A stretch of DNA of 35,160 nt from Chloroflexota bacterium (GCA_002746795.1 PDQY01000041.1:1-35160); one strand, 5' to 3'; shown: positions 8,334 to 15,742, counted from the stretch's first letter. The notes: a model not told the origin generated them from the sequence alone. Program-made: numbers and translations.

Positions 8334-8770
8334 CAGGTTGACACCGTCACTTCACCGCAAGCCAATTCCAACGTTTGAATGGCGACACTGTTGGCGCTTG
8401 ACTGCAGTTGCGGGCCAGTCCATTTAGACGGGTAGGCCCCATCCAAATCCCAGCTCATAATCGTTTCCATCTTGTAATCAAGCAGGGAAACGGTGATTTT
8501 CTTCCGTTCAAAGGTTTCGCTCATCGTTTGTTTGTACCACTCAAACAAGGAGCTACGACCCACGCCATTTTTCAGGGTGATCTTGCTCCCTTTCCGACGA
8601 CCAGGTAGTTGGTGAGTAAAGGTGTTTAAGCCACCTTCTTTAATCTGTTCCACTTCCCATTCGATCACGGGCACGGAACATTCTGTAAATGCGCCTAACT
8701 TTGCGCCAGCAATTTCCACAACGAAACGAAAGTTTGGATTTGTTGTTTTACGCAATTCATCTTTGCTCAT
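8333..8770 (-). CDS. eCIS inner tube protein 2 (Afp5/Pvc5-like, T4 gp19 family)
   Basis: A 145-aa tube protein of the T4-like virus tail tube gp19 family. Signature segments are NFRFVVEIAGAKLGAFTECS, HQLPGRRKGSKITLKNG and the C-terminal QTLELACGEVTV. It is a diverged paralogue of the tube protein at 9484-9927, sharing FxFxxEIxGxxxGxFTECS, LPGRxKxxxITLKxG, LFEWYKQ/IWDWRKQ and WPxKxTGPQ. Two tube paralogues are usual in eCIS: one builds the tube and one contacts the baseplate. Position next to the LysM side suggests this is the baseplate-proximal form. The stop overlaps the next start. Confidence 0.92.
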   Translation of the reverse strand: MSKDELRKTTNPNFRFVVEIAGAKLGAFTECSVPVIEWEVEQIKEGGLNTFTHQLPGRRKGSKITLKNGVGRSSLFEWYKQTMSETFERKKITVSLLDYKMETIMSWDLDGAYPSKWTGPQLQSSANSVAIQTLELACGEVTVST

Positions 8771-8785
8771 CTGAACCCTTCATCC

Positions 8786-8926
8786 TTACGACAACCTTTT
8801 TCTTTCTTTTTCAATGTCCAGCTCTCTGAGCCAGAGGTCGTAAACCTTCTTGGCTAACTCGCGGATCTGTGCTGGTGTTAACGTTTTCTGGCCGCTTTTA
8901 GCGGCTTGCGCTGTTTGTTCTGGCAT
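8786..8926 (-). CDS. Small 46-aa helical eCIS protein, unnamed family
   Basis: A short ORF (ATG 8924-8926, TAA 8786-8788) lies between the tail-assembly-chaperone-like gene and the second tube gene. It fits a small-protein slot typical of eCIS loci. The peptide starts MPEQTAQAAKSGQKTLTPAQ and ends in a basic amphipathic helix, IRELAKKVYDLWLRELDIEK followed by ERKRLS. The ELAxxVY...IExER pattern is shared with the C-terminus of the proline-rich 623-aa protein, so the two may contact the same partner. The second tube gene starts 15 bp downstream. The upstream spacer is filled by a copy of the two-hairpin repeat. I cannot assign a function. Confidence 0.7.
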   Translation of the reverse strand: MPEQTAQAAKSGQKTLTPAQIRELAKKVYDLWLRELDIEKERKRLS

Positions 8927-8940
8927 CTTGCCACCCGAAT

Positions 8941-9032
8941 GATTGACGATGAAATAAAATATGGAATTGCATCGTCAGTTTCCAGGAACGGTAAGGCAAT
9001 GAGTTCGTCATATTATTTAAATCCCGTTCCTA
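8941..9032. repeat. Two-hairpin intergenic repeat, full copy A
   Basis: This segment matches copies at 27358-27452 (same orientation) and 33789-33876 (reverse orientation). It contains TGACGATG...CATCGTCA (8-bp stem, 18-nt loop) followed by AGGAACGG...CCGTTCCT (8-bp stem). Its right end covers the last codons and stop of the chaperone-like gene, encoding the terminal GTGFK. Confidence 0.85.
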
Positions 9033-9384
9033 AAGGTGATAGTTGCACTTGAAAATGCTGGCTGCATGATGGGCATTGTGTACCCAGCATGAGCTTTTCG
9101 CTGCTGTTTAAGTGCATGTAGAGGTCTTGTAGATATGCCATATCAGAAGCAAACAGATGCTCGACGACTTGGGGCGTAACGGCCGTTATCCCACCCAACT
9201 GCGTAATCACCCGGCTCAATAGCAAAATCGGGATATATGCTTCATTTTTTTGCACACGGGAGTCACCCATCGTTTCCACTTCGTCGATAGACATGGCCAG
9301 CCGCATTCGACCTTGTTGATGAACCTGACCGCTGTCATCGATATAGCCTCTCGGCAGTGTGAACTCATACTCTGTTTGCATCAT
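9013..9384 (-). CDS. Tail-assembly-chaperone-like eCIS protein
   Basis: A 123-aa protein that starts MMQTEYEFTLPRGYIDDSGQ and continues RMRLAMSIDEVE, DSRVQKNEAYIPILLLSRVI, and FASDMAYLQDLYMHLN. This pattern matches the 'phage tail assembly protein' encoded between the two tube genes in many actinobacterial and Chloroflexota eCIS loci. The C-terminus carries one CPSC pair and His-64-like residues, possibly half a zinc ribbon. It probably assists tube or sheath assembly; this is inference from position. The last codons lie inside repeat copy A, so the natural C-terminus may have been altered by an insertion. Confidence 0.75.
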   Translation of the reverse strand: MMQTEYEFTLPRGYIDDSGQVHQQGRMRLAMSIDEVETMGDSRVQKNEAYIPILLLSRVITQLGGITAVTPQVVEHLFASDMAYLQDLYMHLNSSEKLMLGTQCPSCSQHFQVQLSPLGTGFK

Positions 9385-9403
9385 CGTATCCTACCTTGCG
9401 AAA

Positions 9404-9475
9404 AAACCTGACAGGTTTCCGAACCGTAACCGTTCAGACGGTGCTGACCAAGTTCTGGATAAACCTGCCAGGTTT
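9404..9475. repeat. Pair of 15-bp palindromes AAACCTGNCAGGTTT
   Basis: AAACCTGACAGGTTT (9404-9418) and AAACCTGCCAGGTTT (9461-9475) differ only at the central base and flank 42 bp in the spacer between the first tube gene and the chaperone-like gene. Read on the minus strand, the copy at 9404-9418 is followed by a run of Ts, so it may act as a weak terminator that adjusts expression after the abundant tube protein. Confidence 0.6.
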
Positions 9476-9483
9476 GCTCAACA

Positions 9484-9927
9484 TTACTGCACCCGCTCGA
9501 TGTATTCGTGAGCGATGGTCAATTCTTCCACACCAATGTCATTGCTATCAGACTTTGGCTGCGGACCAGTTACCTTAACGGGCCACGCTTTCTCAAAATT
9601 CCAACGCGCCACCGGATTCAATTGTTGGTCATACATCACAATAGAACCGTTGTGGCGAGCTGCTTCCACATCACCATCTTCAACTTGTTTACGCCAGTCC
9701 CAGATGTCCATGTTGCTGGTAATGCCGCGTTTCAACGTGATGTTTTCCCATTTCAGACGGCCGGGCAGCTTCATCACCATTTCCTGGCCAGTTTCTGAGA
9801 TGACTTTGTGTTCAATGACTTCTTGTTCCGAGCCAATTCCAGAGCATTCGGTGAAAAAGCCGCTGATAACACCTTGCACTTCTATGCCGAAATGAAAACC
9901 AACAAGGGGATCTTCACGTTCTGCCAT
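9484..9927 (-). CDS. eCIS inner tube protein 1 (Afp1/Pvc1-like, T4 gp19 family)
   Basis: This 147-aa protein belongs to the gp19-like tail tube family. It shows GFHFGIEVQGVISGFFTECS near the N-terminus, MKLPGRLKWENITLKRG in the middle, DIWDWRKQ, and a C-terminal VEELTIAHEYIERV strand. Hexamers stack to form the channel through which cargo moves. The ATG at 9927 has a strong ribosome-binding sequence (AAAGGAGAG), consistent with high expression. It is the first gene after the sheath, matching the sheath-tube order of eCIS. The paralogue at 8333-8770 is the second tube protein. Confidence 0.93.
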   Translation of the reverse strand: MAEREDPLVGFHFGIEVQGVISGFFTECSGIGSEQEVIEHKVISETGQEMVMKLPGRLKWENITLKRGITSNMDIWDWRKQVEDGDVEAARHNGSIVMYDQQLNPVARWNFEKAWPVKVTGPQPKSDSNDIGVEELTIAHEYIERVQ

Positions 9928-10118
9928 GTCATACTCTCCTTTTTAATTGATGTCGTAACTCTCCAAAGTTGAGGAATGCGCCTGCCCACGTGCGCCTGCG
10001 TGGTATGCTCATGGGCGGCTCTTTGCACCCCTCAAAGTTGAAAAATTAAGGTACCAGGTTCGTCGTGATGACTTTCGTTAGCGTTGAGGGTCTGGTGACG
10101 ACAAACCTAATCATTTGC
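9928..10118. other. Sheath-tube spacer with short repeats
   Basis: This 191-bp spacer has no convincing gene. It holds two direct copies of CAAAGTTGA (9964-9972 and 10033-10041) and a small inverted repeat CCCACG...CGTGG around 9983-10000, which could fold into a hairpin on the minus-strand transcript. It may tune the sheath-to-tube ratio, but this is only a suggestion from position. Confidence 0.4.
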
Positions 10119-11441
10119 CTATGCTTCTGCGTCAGCGCCAGCCCATTGGCTCAAACGCAAGATAACGAATTCGGCTGGTTTAACAGGTGCCATTCCTACT
10201 TCAATGATCAGCTGTCCCAAATCCCGGATTTCATGGGGGTTGAGTTCTTCATCACATTTCACGTAGAAGGCTTGTTCCGGGGTCGTGCCAAAGAGGGCAC
10301 CATTGCGCCAGATCACGCGCAGGAAGGCAATGACATCTCGCCGGACTTTGGCCCACAGGGTATGGTCATTCGGCTCGAAGACCACCCACTGCAAACCAAC
10401 GTCCAGGGAGGAGCCTACCTGGCTGAACAGGCGGCGGACATTGATGTATCGCCAGGAACCGTCACTGCTCAAGGTGCGGGCTCCCCAAACGCGAATGCCG
10501 CGACCAGGGAAGGAGCGAATGCAGTTCACCCCAATTGGGTTGAGGGTGTCTTGCTCGTGGCGCGTTAGCCCAATTTCTACATTGGTGGCACCCAGAATCA
10601 CTTCGTTGGCTGGGGCTTTGTGGACGCCGCGTTCCGCATCAACCCGGTTGTAAATGCCAACGATATGGCCGCTGGGCGGCACCATCTTGCTGGTGTTGGG
10701 GCTGTCGCTCAGGTCACTGATTTCAACCCAGGGGTAATACATGGCAGCAAAGGATGTATCGTAGTTGACAAATTCACGCCATTCTTTAGCTTGTTGGGCA
10801 TTCAAACCAGGGGGCGTGTCTAAAATGGCAAAGCGGTATTGCATATTTTCGCAGTGGGCGATCATTGCCGTTTGCACTTGCTTCACCAACTCTTTAGCCG
10901 CTTTGGAGCCATCGTAATTGGCCATCAGGTCTGGGCAAAGAATCAAACTGACGTCATCTTGTGCTTCTAAACCGTTGATACCTGTCCGTTTGGCAGCATC
11001 ACCGATGAAGTCGGCCGCTGTCAATGGATCGAATGTTGGTTCAGGGACAACCTCGTCTTTGCTTTCTTCGGCAGCTTTTTTGGCTCGAGGTGGCCGTTTG
11101 GATGGGGCTTTTGGTATTTCTGAGAGGGCACGTAAGCTGGTGACGTAGCAGGCACCGCCGCCATTGGCGAAATACCCGTATACGGCATCTGGCAAAAATG
11201 CGCCTTCGGTGAACCCTCCAAAAACGTCTTGGAACTGAGTCCAATTGGTTACCAGGATGGCTTTATTGAGGACGGAGGCCACTACTTCACGTTCCCCGGT
11301 ATCGGGGTTAAACTGTTTGATACTGGCTTCGGCGGTAATACCTACGAAGGCGGCGATGGAGACACCGGCGACTTCAATGGGTTTGGTACCGCGATCTACT
11401 TCTTCAACATAGACACCTGGAGATGCATAAGTTACAGCCAT
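10119..11441 (-). CDS. eCIS contractile sheath protein (Afp2/Pvc2-like)
   Basis: A 440-aa tail sheath protein. The N-terminus MAVTYASPGVYVEEVDRGTK and the following VAGVSIAAFVGITAEA are the classic sheath start. The C-terminal half contains VWGARTLSSDGSWRYINVRR, a hallmark of the phage sheath family, and ends in the inter-subunit handshake strands. The sheath contracts to drive the tube outward. I use the ATG at 11441 because AGGAG lies just upstream; a longer frame to 11525 has no such signal. There is one sheath gene here, whereas Afp and PVC carry several, so this system may use a homopolymeric sheath. Confidence 0.95.
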   Translation of the reverse strand: MAVTYASPGVYVEEVDRGTKPIEVAGVSIAAFVGITAEASIKQFNPDTGEREVVASVLNKAILVTNWTQFQDVFGGFTEGAFLPDAVYGYFANGGGACYVTSLRALSEIPKAPSKRPPRAKKAAEESKDEVVPEPTFDPLTAADFIGDAAKRTGINGLEAQDDVSLILCPDLMANYDGSKAAKELVKQVQTAMIAHCENMQYRFAILDTPPGLNAQQAKEWREFVNYDTSFAAMYYPWVEISDLSDSPNTSKMVPPSGHIVGIYNRVDAERGVHKAPANEVILGATNVEIGLTRHEQDTLNPIGVNCIRSFPGRGIRVWGARTLSSDGSWRYINVRRLFSQVGSSLDVGLQWVVFEPNDHTLWAKVRRDVIAFLRVIWRNGALFGTTPEQAFYVKCDEELNPHEIRDLGQLIIEVGMAPVKPAEFVILRLSQWAGADAEA

Positions 11442-11543
11442 TGTTTTATCTCCTTTTTGCTTGTGGGCTGGTTGATGAATGATTGGCAATCCAGCCTGAC
11501 TTGTGTAAGCAACTTGACAGTCCAAATTTAGGCTTTTCAGGAT

Positions 11544-11600
11544 TTAGGGTGGTGCGCGATTCTTGACGTAGGGCTGATTTTGCATTTTTTGTCGTTTCAT
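11544..11600 (-). CDS. 18-aa micro-ORF between cap and sheath genes
   Basis: A very short frame (MKRQKMQNQPYVKNRAPP) starts at 11600 with GAGG six bases before the ATG and ends in TAA at 11544. It lies between the Pvc16-like gene and the sheath gene in the same orientation. The good ribosome-binding site makes translation possible; the basic peptide matches nothing I know. It may be a leader peptide for the sheath, or chance. Confidence 0.3.
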   Translation of the reverse strand: MKRQKMQNQPYVKNRAPP

Positions 11601-11613
11601 ATGATTCCTCGTT

Positions 11614-12459
11614 TTACAGTTGGATGTCGTAATCTTTACCAGGAATGGTGACTTTGGTTTCTTTGGGTTTGCCTTTTTCGGGCCAAGCGACCAAGGTGTA
11701 GTCGCCATGTAAGAGGCTGCCCAGGCGGAAACGGCCGTTATCGTCGGTGGTGGTGAAGTAGCCAGTGCCTTTGATGGCGATGTTGATGTTGGCTTGCGGG
11801 CTGCCCTTCTTGGAGACAATGCCGCCGATGTATGATTTGGGGTGAACGGCCGTTTCTGGTGCCAGGGTCTCGCTGGGTGGGTTTTCTGAAATGCCAGAGC
11901 GTAAAGTGAGGGTGCGCACCGCTGGTCCCGTGACCTTGTTCCAGGGATCCATGGCTACGGTGACCACGTAAGAGATGCTGGGACGCATTTCATTGTCTAG
12001 CGCACTCCACACCTCTGCCGGGTTGGTGAGCTTGTCGTTGCTGGCCACCTTGGCTTGAATCTCGAACGGCTGCTCCTGCATCTCACCCACCAGGTATTTC
12101 GGTGCAATAATGGGATTGCGAAACAAGGCCAAAAGGCAGCGTGCCAGGAGCAAATGCTCATCGTCTGCTTCTGCGGCCCAGGTGGTGAGCATATAATGGC
12201 AATCTACGCGGAATGGGGTGCGCTTCATGTGTGTGACATGGAAGTGGGCACCGTCATTTTGGCGCAGTTGTTCCCATTGATGTTGGCGCAGCACCACATT
12301 TTCGCGCACGTCATACAGGTAAAAATTGACGGTGGGCTTAACCAGTTTTGTACTCCATTCGCGTACAGGCTGGTCAAATTTGATGTCAATCTGGCCGTTT
12401 TTGATGGGTATTTCGGCGGTCAGCATATTTTTGATGGACTCATCCAGATCTGAAAACAT
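11614..12459 (-). CDS. Pvc16/Afp16-like tube terminator (DUF4255) with C-terminal carboxypeptidase-regulatory-like domain
   Basis: Residues 1 to ~195 match the Pvc16 N-terminal/DUF4255 family: MFSDLDESIKNML, VNFYLYDVRENVVLRQ and the RTPFRVDCHYMLTTWA segment followed by HLLLARCLLALF. In Afp, this protein caps the distal tube and fixes its length. Residues ~210-281 form an extra Ig-like carboxypeptidase regulatory domain (GGIVSKKGSPQANINIAIKG, TTDDNGRFRLGSLLHGDYTL). This fusion could face outward and bind sugar or protein. It is followed by the sheath and preceded by the DUF4157 gene, with a three-base gap between its start and the upstream stop. Two AACGGCCGTT palindromes occur at 11730 and 11845. 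Confidence 0.88.
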   Translation of the reverse strand: MFSDLDESIKNMLTAEIPIKNGQIDIKFDQPVREWSTKLVKPTVNFYLYDVRENVVLRQHQWEQLRQNDGAHFHVTHMKRTPFRVDCHYMLTTWAAEADDEHLLLARCLLALFRNPIIAPKYLVGEMQEQPFEIQAKVASNDKLTNPAEVWSALDNEMRPSISYVVTVAMDPWNKVTGPAVRTLTLRSGISENPPSETLAPETAVHPKSYIGGIVSKKGSPQANINIAIKGTGYFTTTDDNGRFRLGSLLHGDYTLVAWPEKGKPKETKVTIPGKDYDIQL

Positions 12460-12462
12460 GGT

Positions 12463-13185
12463 TTACTCCAACGTTTCCTCTTCTTCCTGAACTTGAGTCA
12501 ATTCTTCTTCTTCCTGAGCTTCAGTTAATTCTTCTTCTTCCTGAGCTTGAATCAATTCTTCTTCTTCTTCTTCTTGTCTTTGCAGATTGTCGGGCTGGGC
12601 CATGACGATGTCGGCTGTTTTGTCAGCTTCTGCTTCATACTGGTCATTGGGGTCATTGACAGTCATTTTTCCCTGCACTGAAGGGGTGGAAGCTCCTTGT
12701 TGGACGACATGGGTTAGTTCATGGGCGATGAGATGCTGTCCATCGCTGCTGCCTGGGTTGTATGCGCCTTCACGGAAGAAGATGTCGTTACCGGTGGTGA
12801 ACGCTTTGGCGCCCAACTGCTTGGAGAGTTGATCGGATTGGGTGTCGTTGTGGATGGTGACATGACTAAAATCCTGTCCCATCGTTTGCCCTGCTTTGGT
12901 GGCTATGCCTTCGTCCAGGCTTTGGCCACTGCCGCGCTGCCTGTTGATGGAAACGGCCGTTTCGTCATCAATTTCTGTTGGACCTTCACTCTTGCGCTGG
13001 GCGAGAAAGCGCTGCACTGAAGCGTTGCCCAGCGTGTGCTGCATCTGGGTCAGGGTGGCTGGATTGAGCTGCCCTTGTAATGTGTCCACCGACACGTGAG
13101 CATCATCTTTTTGCGGTTCAACTTGTTCTGGCTGTGGCTTCGGTTTGGCCTTTCCTTTTTCGTCAAATGAATGTTCCAATGACAT
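12463..13185 (-). CDS. DUF4157 eCIS-associated protein with HExxH motif and acidic repeat tail
   Basis: This 240-aa protein carries a DUF4157 (eCIS core) domain at about residues 85-165: GQSLDEGIATKAGQTMGQDF, SHVTIHNDTQSDQLSKQLGA and LIAHELTHVVQQ. HELTH (155-159) is a possible zinc-protease signature. DUF4157 proteins are strongly associated with eCIS and may process or accompany cargo. Residues ~48-64 read MQHTLGNASVQRFLAQR, related to the N-terminal motif of the candidate cargo at 1-1093. The C-terminus is an acidic tandem repeat of about nine residues (EEEELTEAQ-like). I place the start at the second ATG (13185), six bases after GGAGG; the first ATG directly abuts GGAGG and is unlikely to be used. 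Confidence 0.88.
   Translation of the reverse strand: MSLEHSFDEKGKAKPKPQPEQVEPQKDDAHVSVDTLQGQLNPATLTQMQHTLGNASVQRFLAQRKSEGPTEIDDETAVSINRQRGSGQSLDEGIATKAGQTMGQDFSHVTIHNDTQSDQLSKQLGAKAFTTGNDIFFREGAYNPGSSDGQHLIAHELTHVVQQGASTPSVQGKMTVNDPNDQYEAEADKTADIVMAQPDNLQRQEEEEEELIQAQEEEELTEAQEEEELTQVQEEEETLE
12478..12572. repeat. 27-bp tandem repeat encoding the acidic C-terminal tail
   Basis: About three copies of a 27-bp unit (AATTCTTCTTCTTCCTGAGCTT plus variants on the plus strand, split here as AATTCTTCTTCTTCC and TGAGCTTSARTC) encode nine-residue repeats EEEELTEAQ, EEEELTQVQ and similar at the end of the DUF4157 gene. The in-frame unit length would allow copy number to change without a frameshift. Confidence 0.75.
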
Positions 13186-13200
13186 CTTCATCCTCCAGTG

Positions 13201-15372
13201 CTACCCGGTTGGGGGCAGCGTAAACAATTTTTCGTCGATTAAACGGCCGAGTTTTTGATATTCGCGTTGGGCACTATGAAGCAGGTGGCGCATGCCCACT
13301 GGCTGCTTGTCTTCGGCGGCTAAAAATGCGGCGGCCAGGATAATGTTGCGAATGTTGCCCCCTGGAATGCGGAGACGCTGCGCCAGCACTTTGAAATCGA
13401 CATCTGGAGCCAGTGGTGTTTCCTGGGGGACATTGACATGCCAGATGCGTTCGCGGTCGGCGGCTTCGGGGAAGGGGAATTCCACCACGAAGTGAAGGCG
13501 ACGGGTGAAGGCATCATCCAGGTTGGCGCGTAGATTCGTGGCCAGAATGACAACGCCATCATACATTTCCATGCGTTGCAAAAGGTAGCTGATTTCGATG
13601 TTGGCATACCGATCATGGCTGTCTTTGATCTCTGAGCGCTTGCCGAAAATGGCGTCTGCTTCGTCAAAAAAAAGGATGGCGTTGCTGGTTGCCGCTTCGG
13701 TGAAGATGCGGTCTAGATTTTTCTCGGTTTCGCCAATGTATTTACTGACCACGGTGGAGAGATCTACTTTGTAGAGAGCCAGCCCTAAGACAGTGGCCAT
13801 GATGTCGGCTGACATTGTTTTGCCGGTGCCGGATTCGCCAGCAAACAAGGCGCTGAGCCCTTTGCCTAACGCCAGCTTGTGGTTAAAGCCCCATTTGTCG
13901 TAAACGGTGGGGCGATGTTTGACGGTGTTGACCATTTCATGAAGCTGGTTCAAGGTGTCTTGGGGCAAGACGATGTCTTCCCAGGAGCAGCGCGGCTGAA
14001 TTTTGGTGGCGAGACGGGCTAAGTTTTGGTTGGAATGAGCGCGGCTGGCAGCAAATAAATCTTCGTTAGTTAAATCATCTTCTCGCCAGTGAGCTAGATC
14101 GCGGGCGGTGGCGATGGCGTCTTCGATTTGGCCGGGGGTAAAGCGGAAATGATTGGCAACGGCCGTTAAATCTAACGCGCTCTCTCCGCCTAAATGCTGC
14201 TGCCAGATGGCTAAACGGCCGTTAAAGTCTGGCGCCGGGAAGGAAATCGCAAACAGAGGGCGGGGGCGGGCGCGATTGCTGGTTTGCCAGGCTGTTTGGC
14301 TAGCTAATACCACGATATGGGGGTAAGCCAGCAGTTGGCTGAACAGGGGGTCTGGTGGTTGGTTGTCTACTAGCAAGCGCTCCCACTCTTCTAGGAACAG
14401 AACTGCCCCAAATAAACGGCCGTCCCGCAGCAGCCACTGGGAGCAGGTGTGGAGGTTCAGGTTGCTGGCAGCCAGTTTTGTGCAATTGATGCGCAGTAAC
14501 GGCCGTTCCGCCTGAGCGGCGAGATGTTGAGCTGCTTCTAATTTGCCCGTCCCGTAGCTGCCGAAAAAAGCGTAGAGCGGCGGTGGCGCGGCATCACTGA
14601 GGTGCAGCAATTTCTGGAGTAAATCTGTCGAAACACGCTGTGGCTTGCTTGTCTCAGCGACCGGGTAAAGTTGGGCCACCTCCTGTAGTTTGGGATCGAG
14701 TTGATCGTCGCCCAGCAAGAATTCAATCACATGAGGAGCCGGCCGAATCGATTGCATGAGCAGGCTGTTGTCGTCTCGATCCCCCGTGATTTCAAGCAAG
14801 CCAGATTGGATTAAACGGCCGTTTCTGCCGAACAATTGTCGTAGAGCCAGCTTTTCACCGAAGTCATCTGTGAGCAAATTAAGCAGCAGCCCAATAGACG
14901 GCCGTTTTTTGGTGACATCGTCATGGAGATAGGCAAAGATTTGAGCGTAACGGGGGTCAATTTCGGGGGCGATGGTCAGTAGAAATGCTTCTACCTCCTG
15001 CGGTGTGAGAGAAAAGGCGTTGATTAAATGGGCTAGGCGAAGAGAACGGCCGTTTTCCAGGCAGCTATTCGTTTGCGCATGCCATACCGCATAGGCTTGC
15101 GAAATGGTTTCATGCCAGCTTTGGTGAAAAGCGGCGGAATGGTGCCCATTTTCCGACCAGATGTGCTGCCCCATATCATAGGTCAATAACTGATCCACTT
15201 GCTCATCAGCAATGTAAAGGCCGCGAAACTCATCATGCGGGTTTAAGCCATTCTCGCGTGCGCGAAAGACAGCCCAGCGAATGCGCACATCAACGACAGC
15301 CAGCCCTGCCAGCAGATGACCGCGGCTATCCGCAAAAGGAGACCCATCAATGACGTGAACAGCCGTGCTCAT
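13201..15372 (-). CDS. eCIS AAA+ ATPase (Afp15/Pvc15-like)
   Basis: A 723-aa ATPase with two P-loop-like regions. The C-terminal AAA+ module is complete: Walker A GESGTGKT at about residues 512-519, Walker B ILFFDEADAIFGKRSE near 565-580, sensor-1-like VVILATNLRANLDDAFTRR and a sensor-2 region PGGNIRNIILAA. The earlier segment around residue 271 (GSYGTGKLEAA) resembles a P-loop but lacks the Ser/Thr after Lys, so it is probably degenerate. Such ATPases accompany eCIS and may help assembly or sheath recycling. The start overlaps the 87-aa gene stop by four bases (ATGA). At least five AACGGCCGTT palindromes lie in this gene, the highest local density in the window. Confidence 0.9.
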   Translation of the reverse strand: MSTAVHVIDGSPFADSRGHLLAGLAVVDVRIRWAVFRARENGLNPHDEFRGLYIADEQVDQLLTYDMGQHIWSENGHHSAAFHQSWHETISQAYAVWHAQTNSCLENGRSLRLAHLINAFSLTPQEVEAFLLTIAPEIDPRYAQIFAYLHDDVTKKRPSIGLLLNLLTDDFGEKLALRQLFGRNGRLIQSGLLEITGDRDDNSLLMQSIRPAPHVIEFLLGDDQLDPKLQEVAQLYPVAETSKPQRVSTDLLQKLLHLSDAAPPPLYAFFGSYGTGKLEAAQHLAAQAERPLLRINCTKLAASNLNLHTCSQWLLRDGRLFGAVLFLEEWERLLVDNQPPDPLFSQLLAYPHIVVLASQTAWQTSNRARPRPLFAISFPAPDFNGRLAIWQQHLGGESALDLTAVANHFRFTPGQIEDAIATARDLAHWREDDLTNEDLFAASRAHSNQNLARLATKIQPRCSWEDIVLPQDTLNQLHEMVNTVKHRPTVYDKWGFNHKLALGKGLSALFAGESGTGKTMSADIMATVLGLALYKVDLSTVVSKYIGETEKNLDRIFTEAATSNAILFFDEADAIFGKRSEIKDSHDRYANIEISYLLQRMEMYDGVVILATNLRANLDDAFTRRLHFVVEFPFPEAADRERIWHVNVPQETPLAPDVDFKVLAQRLRIPGGNIRNIILAAAFLAAEDKQPVGMRHLLHSAQREYQKLGRLIDEKLFTLPPTG

Positions 15373-15632
15373 TGCTTTTTATCCTCTTGAACAGGCTCAA
15401 ACATCTGTTTAAAAGCAGAGTCATCATTCAAATACCAGTTAATGATTGTGGGGATCTCTTCCGTTGATTTAAAATGTTTCTTCTGTTTAGATTGCACGTG
15501 CTGCACCCAGCCACGCCAATCACCGACTGTCAGGGGGATATCCCGATTTTCCCGCCAAACACGGATGAGAAAGGAATGTCCATCTTTCTCAAATCTGGAC
15601 ATAATCACTTGATTTTGTTCATCAGCCATCAT
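15369..15632 (-). CDS. Small 87-aa protein, first gene of the eCIS run, unknown
   Basis: An 87-residue soluble protein (MMADEQNQVIMSRFEKDGHS, then VWRENRDIPLTVGDWRGWVQ) ending in EPVQEDKKQ. It overlaps the ATPase start by four bases, so it is translationally coupled and probably belongs to the eCIS operon. The W-R-G-W core and alternating charged residues suggest a small alpha/beta fold, but I recognise no family. There is no clear ribosome-binding sequence before either candidate ATG (15632 or 15629). As first gene it could be a regulator or ATPase partner; this is speculation. Confidence 0.65.
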   Translation of the reverse strand: MMADEQNQVIMSRFEKDGHSFLIRVWRENRDIPLTVGDWRGWVQHVQSKQKKHFKSTEEIPTIINWYLNDDSAFKQMFEPVQEDKKQ

Positions 15633-15702
15633 TCAACCCGGAAGCAAGGCCGCCAAGTAAACGTTCACCAAAAGAGAATAACCTGGAAACGAATACACTC
15701 AA

Positions 15703-15742
15703 GCTGACTGTTCTCCGAACTATTCATTTTGAAACAGTCAGC
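15703..15742. promoter_or_regulatory. Perfect 10-bp inverted repeat upstream of the eCIS operon
   Basis: GCTGACTGTT (15703-15712) and AACAGTCAGC (15733-15742) are exact inverse complements separated by 20 bp. The site is 71 bp upstream of the first eCIS gene and lacks a T-run, so an operator is more likely than a terminator. No regulator is assigned. Confidence 0.5.

Noticed and set aside
7915..8427. 170-aa plus-strand frame
   Set aside because: Antisense to the proline-rich gene and tube 2 gene; low-complexity Gly/Val composition reflects the reverse complement of Pro-rich codons.
1..15632. Type VI secretion system or contractile prophage
   Set aside because: There is no TssJLM membrane complex, no ClpV, no capsid, portal or terminase. 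LysM baseplate protein, DUF4157, Pvc16-like and Afp15-like genes point to eCIS.
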